64,000 nucleotides of DNA from Spirosoma sp. 48-14. Lineage in GTDB: Bacteria > Bacteroidota > Bacteroidia > Cytophagales > Spirosomataceae. This document shows, piece after piece, positions 17,379-25,701 of this stretch (the stretch's first letter is position 1; every line of letters begins with the position of its first letter). The position numbers and the translations under genes were made by a program. Where the stretch lies: assembly GCF_001898575.1 (NCBI RefSeq), contig NZ_MKUD01000022.1:1-64000 (forward strand), written 5' to 3'. The notes beneath the pieces were generated by a model, which saw nothing but the letters and a program-made list of their open reading frames with translations, searched no databases and was not told the DNA's origin.

Positions 17379-18314
17379 TTAGGCCCACTCGTTGAGCGGC
17401 ACGTAGGCGGGTTGAAACTGCATTCCTAGCTCCTGAGCAGCCAACGCATAGCTATACACGTTTCGGGCAGCGTTGATTGGGGCTTTGCCGTTCAGCATGA
17501 GCGTCATGTCCGATATTTTATAGCTTTCGCTGTTGAGCAGGTAATTCCTACCGTGCAGCCCGGCGGTAGTTGCGGCCCGAAAAACCCCCTCGGCCACGTC
17601 GGAAACCGACACAATGGCCATCTCTACGTCGTGGTCAAACATCATCTGTACGAACGGATTGGGGGCAATTTTATGCTTGATAAGGTATTGCAGGCCCACC
17701 GACGTCGAATCCTCACGGGCCGACAGCGGTTTACCCATCACGCCCGTGGGCGATACGCTCACGATCTCGAAACCGGGTTGAGGGTGGGTGGCCACGAATG
17801 TTCGCACAGCTTGGTCGGCGTAGTACTTGGCCTGCGCATAGGGAATGGATTCGGGGTCCAGGTACGGCTCGTCCGCTTCGGTATACAGGTGGTCGGCAGG
17901 GTAGTGGGGCACAAGCATCGGGTAGGCGGTGTTGAGCGCACCTACCGAGGCCACGAACACCACCTTCTGTACCGAAGGCGTTTGGCTGGCCACCTTCAGG
18001 AAGTTCTCGGTGCCTCGGACGGTTGGCTCGAATACCTCTTCCTGCGGATTCTCGGCGGCTAATTGAAAGGGAGTGCCGCTATGAACAACAATGTTGCAAT
18101 CCCGTAAAAACTCGCCAAGGGTCGCTTTGTTGGTTACGTCCAATTTCCTGGTGGTCAAGTTTTTAGCGTGGAAAAGCTGATGCAGATGCTGGTATTTTTC
18201 GGGTTTGGCAAGGTCAGTCGTGGATACCTTCACGGTATAGCCCTCGTTCAGGAATTTTTGGGTGATGTAGCTGCCAATGAAGCCAGCTCCGCCGATGATG
18301 CCTACCGTTTGCAT
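17379..18314 (-). CDS. NAD-dependent epimerase/dehydratase family (extended SDR)
   Basis: The 311-residue protein starts with the nucleotide-binding GIIGGAGFIGSYI, then LDVTNKATL (Asp binding adenine), IVVHSGTPFQ, the catalytic SVGALN with Ser, and YAQAK (YxxxK). The C-terminal substrate domain is short. The closest subgroup by motif is the dihydroflavonol-4-reductase-like aldehyde/ketone reductases, rather than a sugar epimerase. It is the first gene of the minus-strand cluster, with a 309-base leader before the response regulator gene, so the cluster promoter is expected in 18315-18623. Confidence 0.88.
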   Translation of the reverse strand: MQTVGIIGGAGFIGSYITQKFLNEGYTVKVSTTDLAKPEKYQHLHQLFHAKNLTTRKLDVTNKATLGEFLRDCNIVVHSGTPFQLAAENPQEEVFEPTVRGTENFLKVASQTPSVQKVVFVASVGALNTAYPMLVPHYPADHLYTEADEPYLDPESIPYAQAKYYADQAVRTFVATHPQPGFEIVSVSPTGVMGKPLSAREDSTSVGLQYLIKHKIAPNPFVQMMFDHDVEMAIVSVSDVAEGVFRAATTAGLHGRNYLLNSESYKISDMTLMLNGKAPINAARNVYSYALAAQELGMQFQPAYVPLNEWA

Positions 18315-18454
18315 ACAGTTATGGGGTTAAACCACCGGGCCGTTTATACCCCGGTGATGAGGAGGTAAACAGACCTGGTTGAGGAAGAACTAATGAGAAG
18401 AGACGGTGGTAAATGGAGGCACATGGTTGAGAACATTTTGGCTAGGTCTAGAAA

Positions 18455-18469
18455 CGGTTGGCCCAACCG
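18455..18469. promoter_or_regulatory. Palindromic candidate operator upstream of the lipoprotein cluster
   Basis: CGGTTGG-C-CCAACCG is perfect and lies 141 bases before the first gene of the cluster (start 18314). No T-run follows. The rest of 18315-18623 shows no gene. Confidence 0.4.
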
Positions 18470-18623
18470 ACTCGACAACGGGATTTGGCCGACAACGGAA
18501 CTAAACTATCGCCAGCGTATTCCCCAACCAAGCTCGCCCGGACGAGCGCATCCTTTTACTGTCCGAAAGGGGGGATTTTCTTACCGGATGTGTGAACGGT
18601 AATGCCGGTTTTGCCCGGCGGCC

Positions 18624-19361
18624 TCAAATAGTCTGGATTCGTTTCAGTAGTGCCTCGCGCAGAAGGTGGCTAAGCGGAATCGTTTTTCCCTTGATACCGA
18701 TATGCCCTTCGCCCACTTCATCGACCTGCGTCAGGTTCACCAGATAAGACCGGTGTACCCGCACAAAATAGTTAGCTGGAAGTTTATCTTCCATTGTCTT
18801 CAGGGTCGTTGTGAGCAGGTATTCTTTGTCGGCCGTGTAGAGGTGGCAATAATTGCGGTCGGCTTCCACGTAGAGAATATCGGCGATGAAAATTTTGACG
18901 ATCTTTTCGCGGTGCCGCACAAAAATCCGGTCACTGAGCACAAATGGCGCGTCGGGGACATGTTGGGCAGAGGCAGGCGGCTCGTCGGCCAGTCGGCTGA
19001 TGGCCAACTCGATAGCTCGTTGTAATTCAATGGCCCGGATCGGCTTGGAGATGAAGGCGTAGGGGCGCGTTTTTTTGGCTCTGGCAAAAGTGGATTCGTC
19101 GGTATTGGCCGTGACGTAAATAATCGGGATGTTCCACTGCTGGTGGATAGCGTGGGCTGTGTCGACACCGTCGAGTGCGCCTTTGAGACTGATATCGAGC
19201 AGAATCAGGTCAGGCCGGTTGGTTTCAGCATGTTGAATGGCTTCTTCACCCCTAGGCACAATCCCGCTCACCTCATAGCCGAGTTTAGTGAGTTGCAGGG
19301 CGATAGTGGCAGCAATGATCATGTCGTCCTCCACGACGAGCAACTTCAGCAGGGTGTCCAT
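18624..19361 (-). CDS. LytTR-family response regulator
   Basis: The 245-residue protein has a receiver domain (about 5-120; acidic pair in VVEDD, phospho-Asp in LILLDISL, Thr in YVTANT, Lys in FISKPI) and a C-terminal LytTR DNA-binding domain (about 145-245: KIFIADILYVEADRNYCHLYT, FVRVHRSYLVNL). LytTR regulators usually work with LytS or HisKA_2 kinases. No kinase is adjacent; the nearest is the propeller kinase ending at 4229, of a compatible class. It lies directly upstream of the lipoprotein cluster in the same direction, which suggests, but does not prove, control of that cluster. Confidence 0.92.
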   Translation of the reverse strand: MDTLLKLLVVEDDMIIAATIALQLTKLGYEVSGIVPRGEEAIQHAETNRPDLILLDISLKGALDGVDTAHAIHQQWNIPIIYVTANTDESTFARAKKTRPYAFISKPIRAIELQRAIELAISRLADEPPASAQHVPDAPFVLSDRIFVRHREKIVKIFIADILYVEADRNYCHLYTADKEYLLTTTLKTMEDKLPANYFVRVHRSYLVNLTQVDEVGEGHIGIKGKTIPLSHLLREALLKRIQTI

Positions 19362-19497
19362 TCTATTTGTTGATCATTGGTCAAGTAATCATTACGCACA
19401 TACTGAAGGTTGAATTCGGTACCGCGTATCCTGGGTAACGCTGGCCGTGTAATTAATACAGTAAATCCGCTACGAAGTAAACTTAAATTTTATAGTT

Positions 19498-19623
19498 ATG
19501 AAAACCAATGACTTGATTAAGCGAAGCCATTCGGGAAAGAAAGATTTATGGCATTCAGTAAACCTATTAAAACGATTAGTTGCATACCTGGCTTGTCCTG
19601 ATTGGAGTCGGAAGCTTTTTTAA
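19498..19623 (+). CDS. Possible small protein, unrecognised
   Basis: An ATG at 19498 opens a 41-residue frame (KTNDLIKRSHSGKKDLWHS, then NLLKRLVAYLACPDW) ending at TAA. It is basic and without a signal. The 707-base space 19362-20068 has no other clear gene, and nearby frames show further broken coding-like sequence, so this may be the start of a decayed gene. Confidence 0.25.
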   Translation: MKTNDLIKRSHSGKKDLWHSVNLLKRLVAYLACPDWSRKLF

Positions 19624-19752
19624 CCCTATCATGCCTGTTTCTAATTTTTCTGCAATCGTCAATGCGCAGAAGGCGCATTACCTTGCCGCAACAGGAATAA
19701 GCTATGCCTTATCATCTCCGATTAGTCAAAGAGAGCGGCTGGTTATTACTGA

Positions 19753-19887
19753 TTTGATTTACTCGATCAGGTTTGGCAGGTTATTGACTCTATTTTTGAG
19801 TGGATACGTAATACAATTAATAAAATCGGCGATACCATGGGGGATGCCGTTTCCAGTATAGTGAGTGCAATAGGCGATCTATTCTGA
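19753..19887 (+). pseudogene. Coding-like remnant with an amphipathic helix
   Basis: An open frame without a good start encodes LLDQVWQVIDSIFEWIRNT, INKIGDTMGDAVSS and IVSAIGDLF before TGA. The residues repeat with an i, i+3/i+4 hydrophobic pattern typical of an amphipathic helix. It follows a stop codon and may be the end of a frameshifted small protein beginning near 19498. No family is recognised. Confidence 0.25.
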
Positions 19888-20068
19888 GCAGGTAGTTTCT
19901 GTATGCTTTAATCATGAATAGCTATTGACTTGCCCAATGAATAGTCAGCAGCTATTTCTTTATGCTAATGTTCTGAAGCAACACTATTATTTATAGAATG
20001 AGCTTTGTTTGCTGAAACACATGAAGCTATTTACAGTTTATGAATGAGAACTCAACTCATCGACAACT

Positions 20069-20422
20069 ATGCGATACTTCATGCCCGATTTTAGCGAACA
20101 GAATGGCGGAGCCCCGAATCAGAAACCTAACACAAAAGCTACTTCGGGTATGGACAATGATCCGAACGCCGATGAGGAAGTAATTGACCAGCAAACGGGC
20201 GAAGACTATCCAAAACCTGTTGACGCCAGCCAGGGCCAGCCAGAAAATACGCAATCGGCAAAAATCGCTCCCGACGATCTGGCGGAATCAATTGCGTATG
20301 CTATCGACGGAAGTGGACCTGGACCAACCAATGCCACTCCCAATGTGTCGGGGCATAAGGTTATTACAGAAGGGATAACGGGAGCCGGACCAGAGGAGGA
20401 AGAGGAAAATCTTCGGAGTTAA
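20069..20422 (+). CDS. Small acidic, disordered protein of unknown function
   Basis: The 117-residue product (or 113 from ATG 20081) is rich in Asp, Glu, Asn, Pro, Gln and Gly, with almost no hydrophobic stretch: a sequence expected to be disordered. One short hydrophobic piece, PDDLAESIAYAIDG, could be a binding helix. It ends in a Glu run (EEEEEN). No signal or membrane segment. It converges on the Uma2 gene, with 5 bases between the stops. No homologue is recognised; the strong composition bias is the only clue. Confidence 0.55.
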   Translation: MRYFMPDFSEQNGGAPNQKPNTKATSGMDNDPNADEEVIDQQTGEDYPKPVDASQGQPENTQSAKIAPDDLAESIAYAIDGSGPGPTNATPNVSGHKVITEGITGAGPEEEEENLRS

Positions 20423-20427
20423 GCACT

Positions 20428-21042
20428 TTAGTCATCCACAACGATTCCTTCTTCATCCAGATAGCGGGCGATGTTAAATGTATGCCCATCCATCAACTCA
20501 ATGTCAGTATCCCACTCGCGTACCTGCCAGTCAGAATTGGGTTCAATAACTGTCACGGTTTTAGTGTTAATCATAATCCAGATGATACGCTCGACCCCGA
20601 AATCGAGCAATTTTTTTGACTTCTTGTACATATAGCCAAAACCTGTAAGCTCAGACGTGTCAGCTTCCGTATCGATTTCGATGGCAATTTTAGGCGGTAC
20701 ACTGGAATACTTTTTATTGATCTTATCGGCCGTTAGTACCGTTTTATCAAAAATGGCAATGTCATTCGAGAGGTTGTTCCCGGTATCGATATGGCTACCG
20801 ATTTCATTAGTGAGTACTCGGTATTGCTTCTCGTCAAATACACGAAAAATAATTCGTAGTAAATACGTAACTAATTCAGCCTGAAGCGAGCTGCATCCCA
20901 TAATGTCCTCCAACGTTTTAGTTTTGTTGAGTACGGACTGGTAACCCCGGTAATAAATAGGCTTGCCGTCCATAACCTCATAGACCAGATAGTCTGGTAT
21001 TTTCCGTTTTGGAGTAGTTTTGGTTGTAACAGGCGTTGGCAT
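20428..21042 (-). CDS. Uma2-family (DUF820) putative restriction-type nuclease
   Basis: ATG 21042 (PTPVTTKTTPKRKIPDY) is preferred over 21093, which would overlap the ABC transporter gene. The 204-residue protein shows the Uma2 features: YLVYEVMDGKPIYYRGY at the N-terminus, LSNDIAIFDKT with the catalytic Asp, PKIAIEIDTEAD with the second acid, and YMYKKSKKLLDFGVERIIWI. The fold is PD-(D/E)XK; the biological role of this family is not settled. Such genes are typical lineage-expanded singletons in Cytophagales and cyanobacteria. It follows the ABC exporter gene by 43 bases. Confidence 0.85.
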   Translation of the reverse strand: MPTPVTTKTTPKRKIPDYLVYEVMDGKPIYYRGYQSVLNKTKTLEDIMGCSSLQAELVTYLLRIIFRVFDEKQYRVLTNEIGSHIDTGNNLSNDIAIFDKTVLTADKINKKYSSVPPKIAIEIDTEADTSELTGFGYMYKKSKKLLDFGVERIIWIMINTKTVTVIEPNSDWQVREWDTDIELMDGHTFNIARYLDEEGIVVDD

Positions 21043-21085
21043 ACGTGAGTAGCTTTTCTCAAATATACAAAAATTCGCTAACGAA

Positions 21086-22846
21086 CTACACAACTTCCTT
21101 GTACTGCATTCGGTACAGATTGGCGTAGAATCCTTCGTGTTGAATCAACTCTTCGTGATTACCCTGTTCAACAATCTGGCCTTTGTCGACAACGATGATG
21201 TTGTCTGCTTTTTGAATCGTCGATAGTCGGTGGGCGATGACAATGGCGGTTCTACCTTTCATCAGTTTGCTAATCGCATTCTGAATCATTTCTTCGGTTT
21301 CCGTATCGACCGATGAGGTGGCTTCGTCCAGAACAATGATTCTAGGATCTTGCACCATAGCCCGCACAAACGAGATCAGTTGCCGCTGACCGACCGAAAG
21401 CGTTGAACCCCGTTCCATCACGTTGTATTGATACCCACCCGGCAGCCGCTCGATAAACTCATGGACACCAACCAGTTTGGCCGCTTCCACAATTTTTTCG
21501 TGACTAATCGATTTATCGCCCAGCGTAATGTTGTTTTCGATGGTGTCAGAAAACAGGAATACATCCTGCAAAACCACCCCGATATTTCGCCGTAAATGAC
21601 CAAGTTCGTAAGAATGGACATCAACTCCATCGACGGTGATTTCGCCCTTGTTGATGTCGTAAAAACGGCTGAGCAGGTTGATAATCGACGATTTTCCAGC
21701 ACCCGTAGCGCCAACAAAAGCCACTGTTTCGCCCGCTTTAACCTGAAACGAAATGTTGCGCAGCACCCAGTCCTCGTTATTGTAGGCGAACCAAACGTCC
21801 TTGAAGGCTACATCTCCCCGAATTGTGGTAGGGACATACGTGCCATCGTTCGCTGTGAATTCGTCGCTATCCAGCAATTTCAGAATCCGGTCGGTGCTGA
21901 CAATACCCATTTGGAGGGTGTTGAAGCGGTCGGCCAGCATCCGAATGGGGCGGAAAAACAGGTTGATGAACATCACAAAAGCCGTAACCGTACCGAACGT
22001 AACGTCGGAATGGATAATCTGCGTCGCACCATACCAGACTACCATCCCAACTGCTACGGCTGAAATAATATCGGCAACTGGGTAGTAAATGGAATAGTAT
22101 AAAATCGATCGGATATTGGCATTTCGGTGTTCGGTATTGATGGCGCGAAACTTTTCGGCTTCAATTTTTTCACTGCCGAAAATCTGCACGATGTTCATAC
22201 CAGTTATATGCTCCTGAACAAAGGCATTGAGATTCGCTACCGCCGTGCGCACTTCATTGAACGATTTTTTGATCTTTTCCTTGAAAACGTAGGTGCTGAA
22301 CAGCATCAGCGGAATGGTCGATAAACTAATAGCTGCCAGCCGCCAGTCGGTATAGAACATCACACCAATGATGAGGATCAACTGCAAGATGTCGCCAGCA
22401 ATGGCCGCCATCCCTTCGCTAAACACATCGGCCAGGGTCTCCACGTCCGAAATAGCACGAGTGACCAGTCGGCCAATGGGCGTATTGTCGAAAAATTTCA
22501 GCCGGAGGTGGAGAATTTTCCGATAAAGTTGTGTCCGAATATCCCGGATCACGTATTGGCCAAGCCAGCCCGACAGGTACGTATTAGAGAATTGAACCAA
22601 GGCCTGTAAGACCAGTACGCCAATCATCACGAACAGCATCTGATTGAGCCGATGGTAATTACCGACGGCGATGATATTGTCGATGGTGTACCGAATCAGC
22701 AAGGGCAATAACGGGGCCAGACAGGCTGCCGTCATAATAATGCCAATCAGGAAATAAAAGCGAGCTTGATAGGGCCTAACAAATGCGTAGAGTCTTCGGA
22801 GAATAACCCAGTCGAAAATCCTGCCGCTTTTCTGTTCTTCGTTCAC
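21086..22846 (-). CDS. ABC exporter, fused permease and ATPase (MsbA/MDR type)
   Basis: The 586-residue half-transporter has six membrane helices (about 25-320) and a C-terminal ATPase: Walker A GATGAGKSS, Q-loop VLQDVFLFS, signature LSVGQ, Walker B IIVLDEAT, and the His switch AHRLST. Such homodimers flip lipids or export drugs and peptides using ATP. The N-terminus lacks a peptidase domain, so it is not a bacteriocin processor. It is divergent from the Gfo/Idh/MocA gene with 139 bases between, and probably in one transcript with the Uma2 gene. Substrate unknown. Confidence 0.92.
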   Translation of the reverse strand: MNEEQKSGRIFDWVILRRLYAFVRPYQARFYFLIGIIMTAACLAPLLPLLIRYTIDNIIAVGNYHRLNQMLFVMIGVLVLQALVQFSNTYLSGWLGQYVIRDIRTQLYRKILHLRLKFFDNTPIGRLVTRAISDVETLADVFSEGMAAIAGDILQLILIIGVMFYTDWRLAAISLSTIPLMLFSTYVFKEKIKKSFNEVRTAVANLNAFVQEHITGMNIVQIFGSEKIEAEKFRAINTEHRNANIRSILYYSIYYPVADIISAVAVGMVVWYGATQIIHSDVTFGTVTAFVMFINLFFRPIRMLADRFNTLQMGIVSTDRILKLLDSDEFTANDGTYVPTTIRGDVAFKDVWFAYNNEDWVLRNISFQVKAGETVAFVGATGAGKSSIINLLSRFYDINKGEITVDGVDVHSYELGHLRRNIGVVLQDVFLFSDTIENNITLGDKSISHEKIVEAAKLVGVHEFIERLPGGYQYNVMERGSTLSVGQRQLISFVRAMVQDPRIIVLDEATSSVDTETEEMIQNAISKLMKGRTAIVIAHRLSTIQKADNIIVVDKGQIVEQGNHEELIQHEGFYANLYRMQYKEVV

Positions 22847-22985
22847 GGGAAAATAAAAAGGCGAGTTTAAAGGGAGTAACAGGATTTTTCGGCTGAACGT
22901 TTCCCAAACGGGAATCCGAATCGAAGGAATCAGTAAAACCAGGTTACATTGCCGCTTTACGGTACAAAACCAGAAGTTTCCTGTT

Positions 22986-24320
22986 ATGAATCGCCGAGAA
23001 TTTGTTCAGAACACCGCCGTGGCTGGGTTGGCTACGCAGATTTTGCCATTTCCAATTTTTGGTCGAAACGCGCCCAGCGAGAAAATCAATATTGGCCTGA
23101 TTGGTGTTCACTCGCGGGGAAGCTGGCTGGCGGGTATTTTTTCGAAATTGCCGGGTGCCGAAGTGGGCTACATCTGCGATGTTGAGGATGGGGCCATTGC
23201 CAATGGATTAAAGGCCGTTGAAAAGGCAGGGCAAACGCGTAAGCCTACCGTCATTAAAGACCTTCGGAAGTTACTCGAGCAGAAAGATCTCGATGCGGTA
23301 GCCATTGCTGCACCTGACCATTGGCATGCTCCGGCAGGTATATTGGCCTGTTCAGCCGGGAAGCACGTGTATGTCGAGAAGCCATGTGGACATAACCCGC
23401 AGGAAGGGGAGTGGCTCCTCGAAGCGGCCCGTAATCATAACCGTATCGTGCAGATGGGTAGCCAGCGTCGGTCGTGGCCCACGCTTCAGCAGGCCGCCCA
23501 GGATATCCGTGATGGGGCCATTGGGCGACCGTATTTTGCCCGAGCCTGGTACTACAATAACCGGAAACCGATTGGTAAAGGGAAGGCTATTGCCGTGCCA
23601 TCAACGCTCAACTGGGAGTTGTGGCAGGGACCTGCCCCTCGGATGAATTATCAGGATAATGTGGTGCATTACAACTGGCACTGGTTTTGGAACTGGGGTA
23701 CGGGTGAAGCCTGCAATAACGGCACCCACGAAATTGATTGCTGTCGCTGGTTGATGGGCCTGGATTTTCCAACGAAAGTTACCTCGGCGGGTGGGCGCTA
23801 TGCCTACTCCGGCGACGACTGGCAAACACCAGATACCCAACTGGCAACGTTTGAATTTGGCGATAAGGCTACCATTACCTGGGAGGGGCTAAGTTGCCAG
23901 GCGTTTGGCCCCGAAAAAAGTGGCCGTGGGTTTACCATTTATGGCGATAAGGGCGTACTATCGGCACCGGAAAGCGGGCCCGATTATCAGATTCTGGATT
24001 TGGCAGGGAAAGTGGTGAAAGATGTAAAAGGTGATGCCCCTACAAGTGCCTCGTCGACCAATGCGGTAAGCCCCGGCGGGGAACGTCTCGACGCCTATCA
24101 TCTGGATAATTTCCTCGAAAGTATCCGGGGTAAAGCCAAGCCCAATGCCGACATTGCGCAGGGGCATAAATCGGTATTGCTCTGCCACTTGGCCAATATC
24201 GCTCAGCGCACAGGAACTAGTATTCATACCGATCCGACGAACGGGCACATTCTGCACGATAAAGAAGCGCAGAAATTCTGGAGTCGCGAATACGAAAAAG
24301 GCTGGAAACCAATTATATAG
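22986..24320 (+). CDS. Exported Gfo/Idh/MocA-family oxidoreductase
   Basis: The 444-residue protein begins with a Tat signal (NRREFVQNTAVAGLATQI), then the Rossmann domain: IGLIGVHSRGSW, the variant dinucleotide loop, DAVAIAAPDHWHA, and the conserved EKPCGHNPQEG with the key Lys. A C-terminal Gfo/Idh/MocA domain follows, with NNGTHEIDCCRWLMGLDFP containing the HEIDxxRW signature of the exported Bacteroidota subgroup. These enzymes carry a bound NAD(P) and act on sugars or sugar derivatives in the periplasm. The next gene, DUF2264, is 70 bases downstream and may act on the same glycan. Confidence 0.92.
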   Translation: MNRREFVQNTAVAGLATQILPFPIFGRNAPSEKINIGLIGVHSRGSWLAGIFSKLPGAEVGYICDVEDGAIANGLKAVEKAGQTRKPTVIKDLRKLLEQKDLDAVAIAAPDHWHAPAGILACSAGKHVYVEKPCGHNPQEGEWLLEAARNHNRIVQMGSQRRSWPTLQQAAQDIRDGAIGRPYFARAWYYNNRKPIGKGKAIAVPSTLNWELWQGPAPRMNYQDNVVHYNWHWFWNWGTGEACNNGTHEIDCCRWLMGLDFPTKVTSAGGRYAYSGDDWQTPDTQLATFEFGDKATITWEGLSCQAFGPEKSGRGFTIYGDKGVLSAPESGPDYQILDLAGKVVKDVKGDAPTSASSTNAVSPGGERLDAYHLDNFLESIRGKAKPNADIAQGHKSVLLCHLANIAQRTGTSIHTDPTNGHILHDKEAQKFWSREYEKGWKPII

Positions 24321-24390
24321 AGTTAATGTCATACTTGGCGGCACTTGACCACTCTTGCCTATTTTTGATCTTACTAGATTAGTTAATTCA

Positions 24391-25632
24391 ATGAATCGAC
24401 GGACGTTTGCCCAGTTAGCGGCTGCTTTTCCGATTAGTTTTCCGTTTAATACAGAAGCTGAACGAGCTGCTTCGCTAGAGACCAGTGCAACCGACGATCG
24501 GGCCTATTGGCTGCAAACTCTATTAAAAATAGCCAATCCGGTATTATCGGCCTTAGCACAGAATCGACTGAAAGCGACTATGCCGGTTGAATCGTCTCCG
24601 GGGCAGGAGGAAGGACGCAAGGTCGTATCGCATCTGGAAGCCCTTGGACGAACCATCACCGGACTGGCCCCGTGGCTGGAGTTAGACACCGACGACTCAG
24701 CAGAAGGAAAACAACGGCAACGCTATCTGGAACTGGCCCGAAAAGCGATTGCCAATGGGGTTAATCCGCAATCACCCGATTACCTGAACTTTACCAAAGG
24801 CGGGCAGCCGCTGGTCGATGCCGCTTTTCTGGCACATGGACTCGTGCGCTCGCCGAAACTCTGGAAAGCATTGAGTGCTGACGAACAGGATCTGGTGGTA
24901 AAGGCTCTCCAAGCCAGTCGGGTTATTAAGCCCGGCTATAACAATTGGCTGCTATTCAGTGCGATGGTCGAAGCGGCTTTGCTAAAGTACACGGGTTCGG
25001 GCGATGAACTACGGATGGATTACGCCATTCGCCAGCATCAGAATTGGTACAAAGGCGATGGCGCTTATGGCGACGGCCCTGATTTTCACTGGGATTATTA
25101 CAACAGCTATGTGATTCAACCCATGTTACTGGATGCGGTTCAAGTGCTGGTACAGGCAGGCAAAGCCGAAAAGACACTGTATGAATCGTTGCTGGCAAGG
25201 GCGCAACGTTACGCGATCGTGCAGGAGCGACTAATTGCGCCAGATGGGTCATTTGCGGCTTTTGGTCGTTCGCTGGCCTATCGATGTGGGGCCTTTCAAC
25301 TATTGGCTCAGGTGGCTTTGCAGAAAGTGCTCCCGCCTGAACTGACACCTGCCCAGGTGCGGTCGGCGCTTACAGCCGTTATCAAACGAACCATAGACGC
25401 CCCCAATACATTCGATGCCAAAGGGTGGCTGCAAATCGGTTTGTGTGGTCATCAGCCATCCATCGGCGAAACGTATATTTCGACCGGAAGTCTGTACTTA
25501 TGCTCAGTGGCCTTCCTACCACTTGGACTCCCTGCTTCTGATCCATTCTGGGCATCACCAGCAACAGACTGGACCGCCAAAAAGATATGGTCGGGGCAGG
25601 ATGTCAAAACCGATCACGCCATTAAAGGATAA
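24391..25632 (+). CDS. DUF2264 protein with Tat-like signal
   Basis: ATG 24391 gives NRRTFAQLAAAFPISFPF, a twin-arginine-like leader; the in-frame 24355 start would bury it. The 413-residue product matches the DUF2264 family: DRAYWLQTLLKIANPVL, a GLAPWLELD motif, SPDYLNFTKGGQPLVDAAFLAHGL, NNWLLFSAM, and DGPDFHWDYYNSYVIQPML. The family has an (alpha/alpha)6 toroid as in polysaccharide lyases and hydrolases and is linked with glycan degradation; the reaction here is inferred. The two acidic residues of the DFHWDYY segment are good candidates for the active site. Confidence 0.88.
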   Translation: MNRRTFAQLAAAFPISFPFNTEAERAASLETSATDDRAYWLQTLLKIANPVLSALAQNRLKATMPVESSPGQEEGRKVVSHLEALGRTITGLAPWLELDTDDSAEGKQRQRYLELARKAIANGVNPQSPDYLNFTKGGQPLVDAAFLAHGLVRSPKLWKALSADEQDLVVKALQASRVIKPGYNNWLLFSAMVEAALLKYTGSGDELRMDYAIRQHQNWYKGDGAYGDGPDFHWDYYNSYVIQPMLLDAVQVLVQAGKAEKTLYESLLARAQRYAIVQERLIAPDGSFAAFGRSLAYRCGAFQLLAQVALQKVLPPELTPAQVRSALTAVIKRTIDAPNTFDAKGWLQIGLCGHQPSIGETYISTGSLYLCSVAFLPLGLPASDPFWASPATDWTAKKIWSGQDVKTDHAIKG

Positions 25633-25642
25633 GAAGCTCACT

Positions 25643-25675
25643 AAAAAAGCCGGAGATAACATCCTCCGGCTTTTT
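25643..25675. terminator. Bidirectional terminator between DUF2264 gene and metG
   Basis: GCCGGAG (25649-25655) and CTCCGGC (25664-25670), with A-run before and T-run after; it can end both converging transcripts. Confidence 0.8.
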
Positions 25676-25701
25676 GATACGATTGGATAACTGATTGACT
25701 A

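Noticed and set aside
17553..18062. A 169-codon open frame on the plus strand
   Set aside because: Antisense to the extended SDR gene, whose motifs are complete; the plus-strand product is Arg/His/Gly-rich and unlike any protein.
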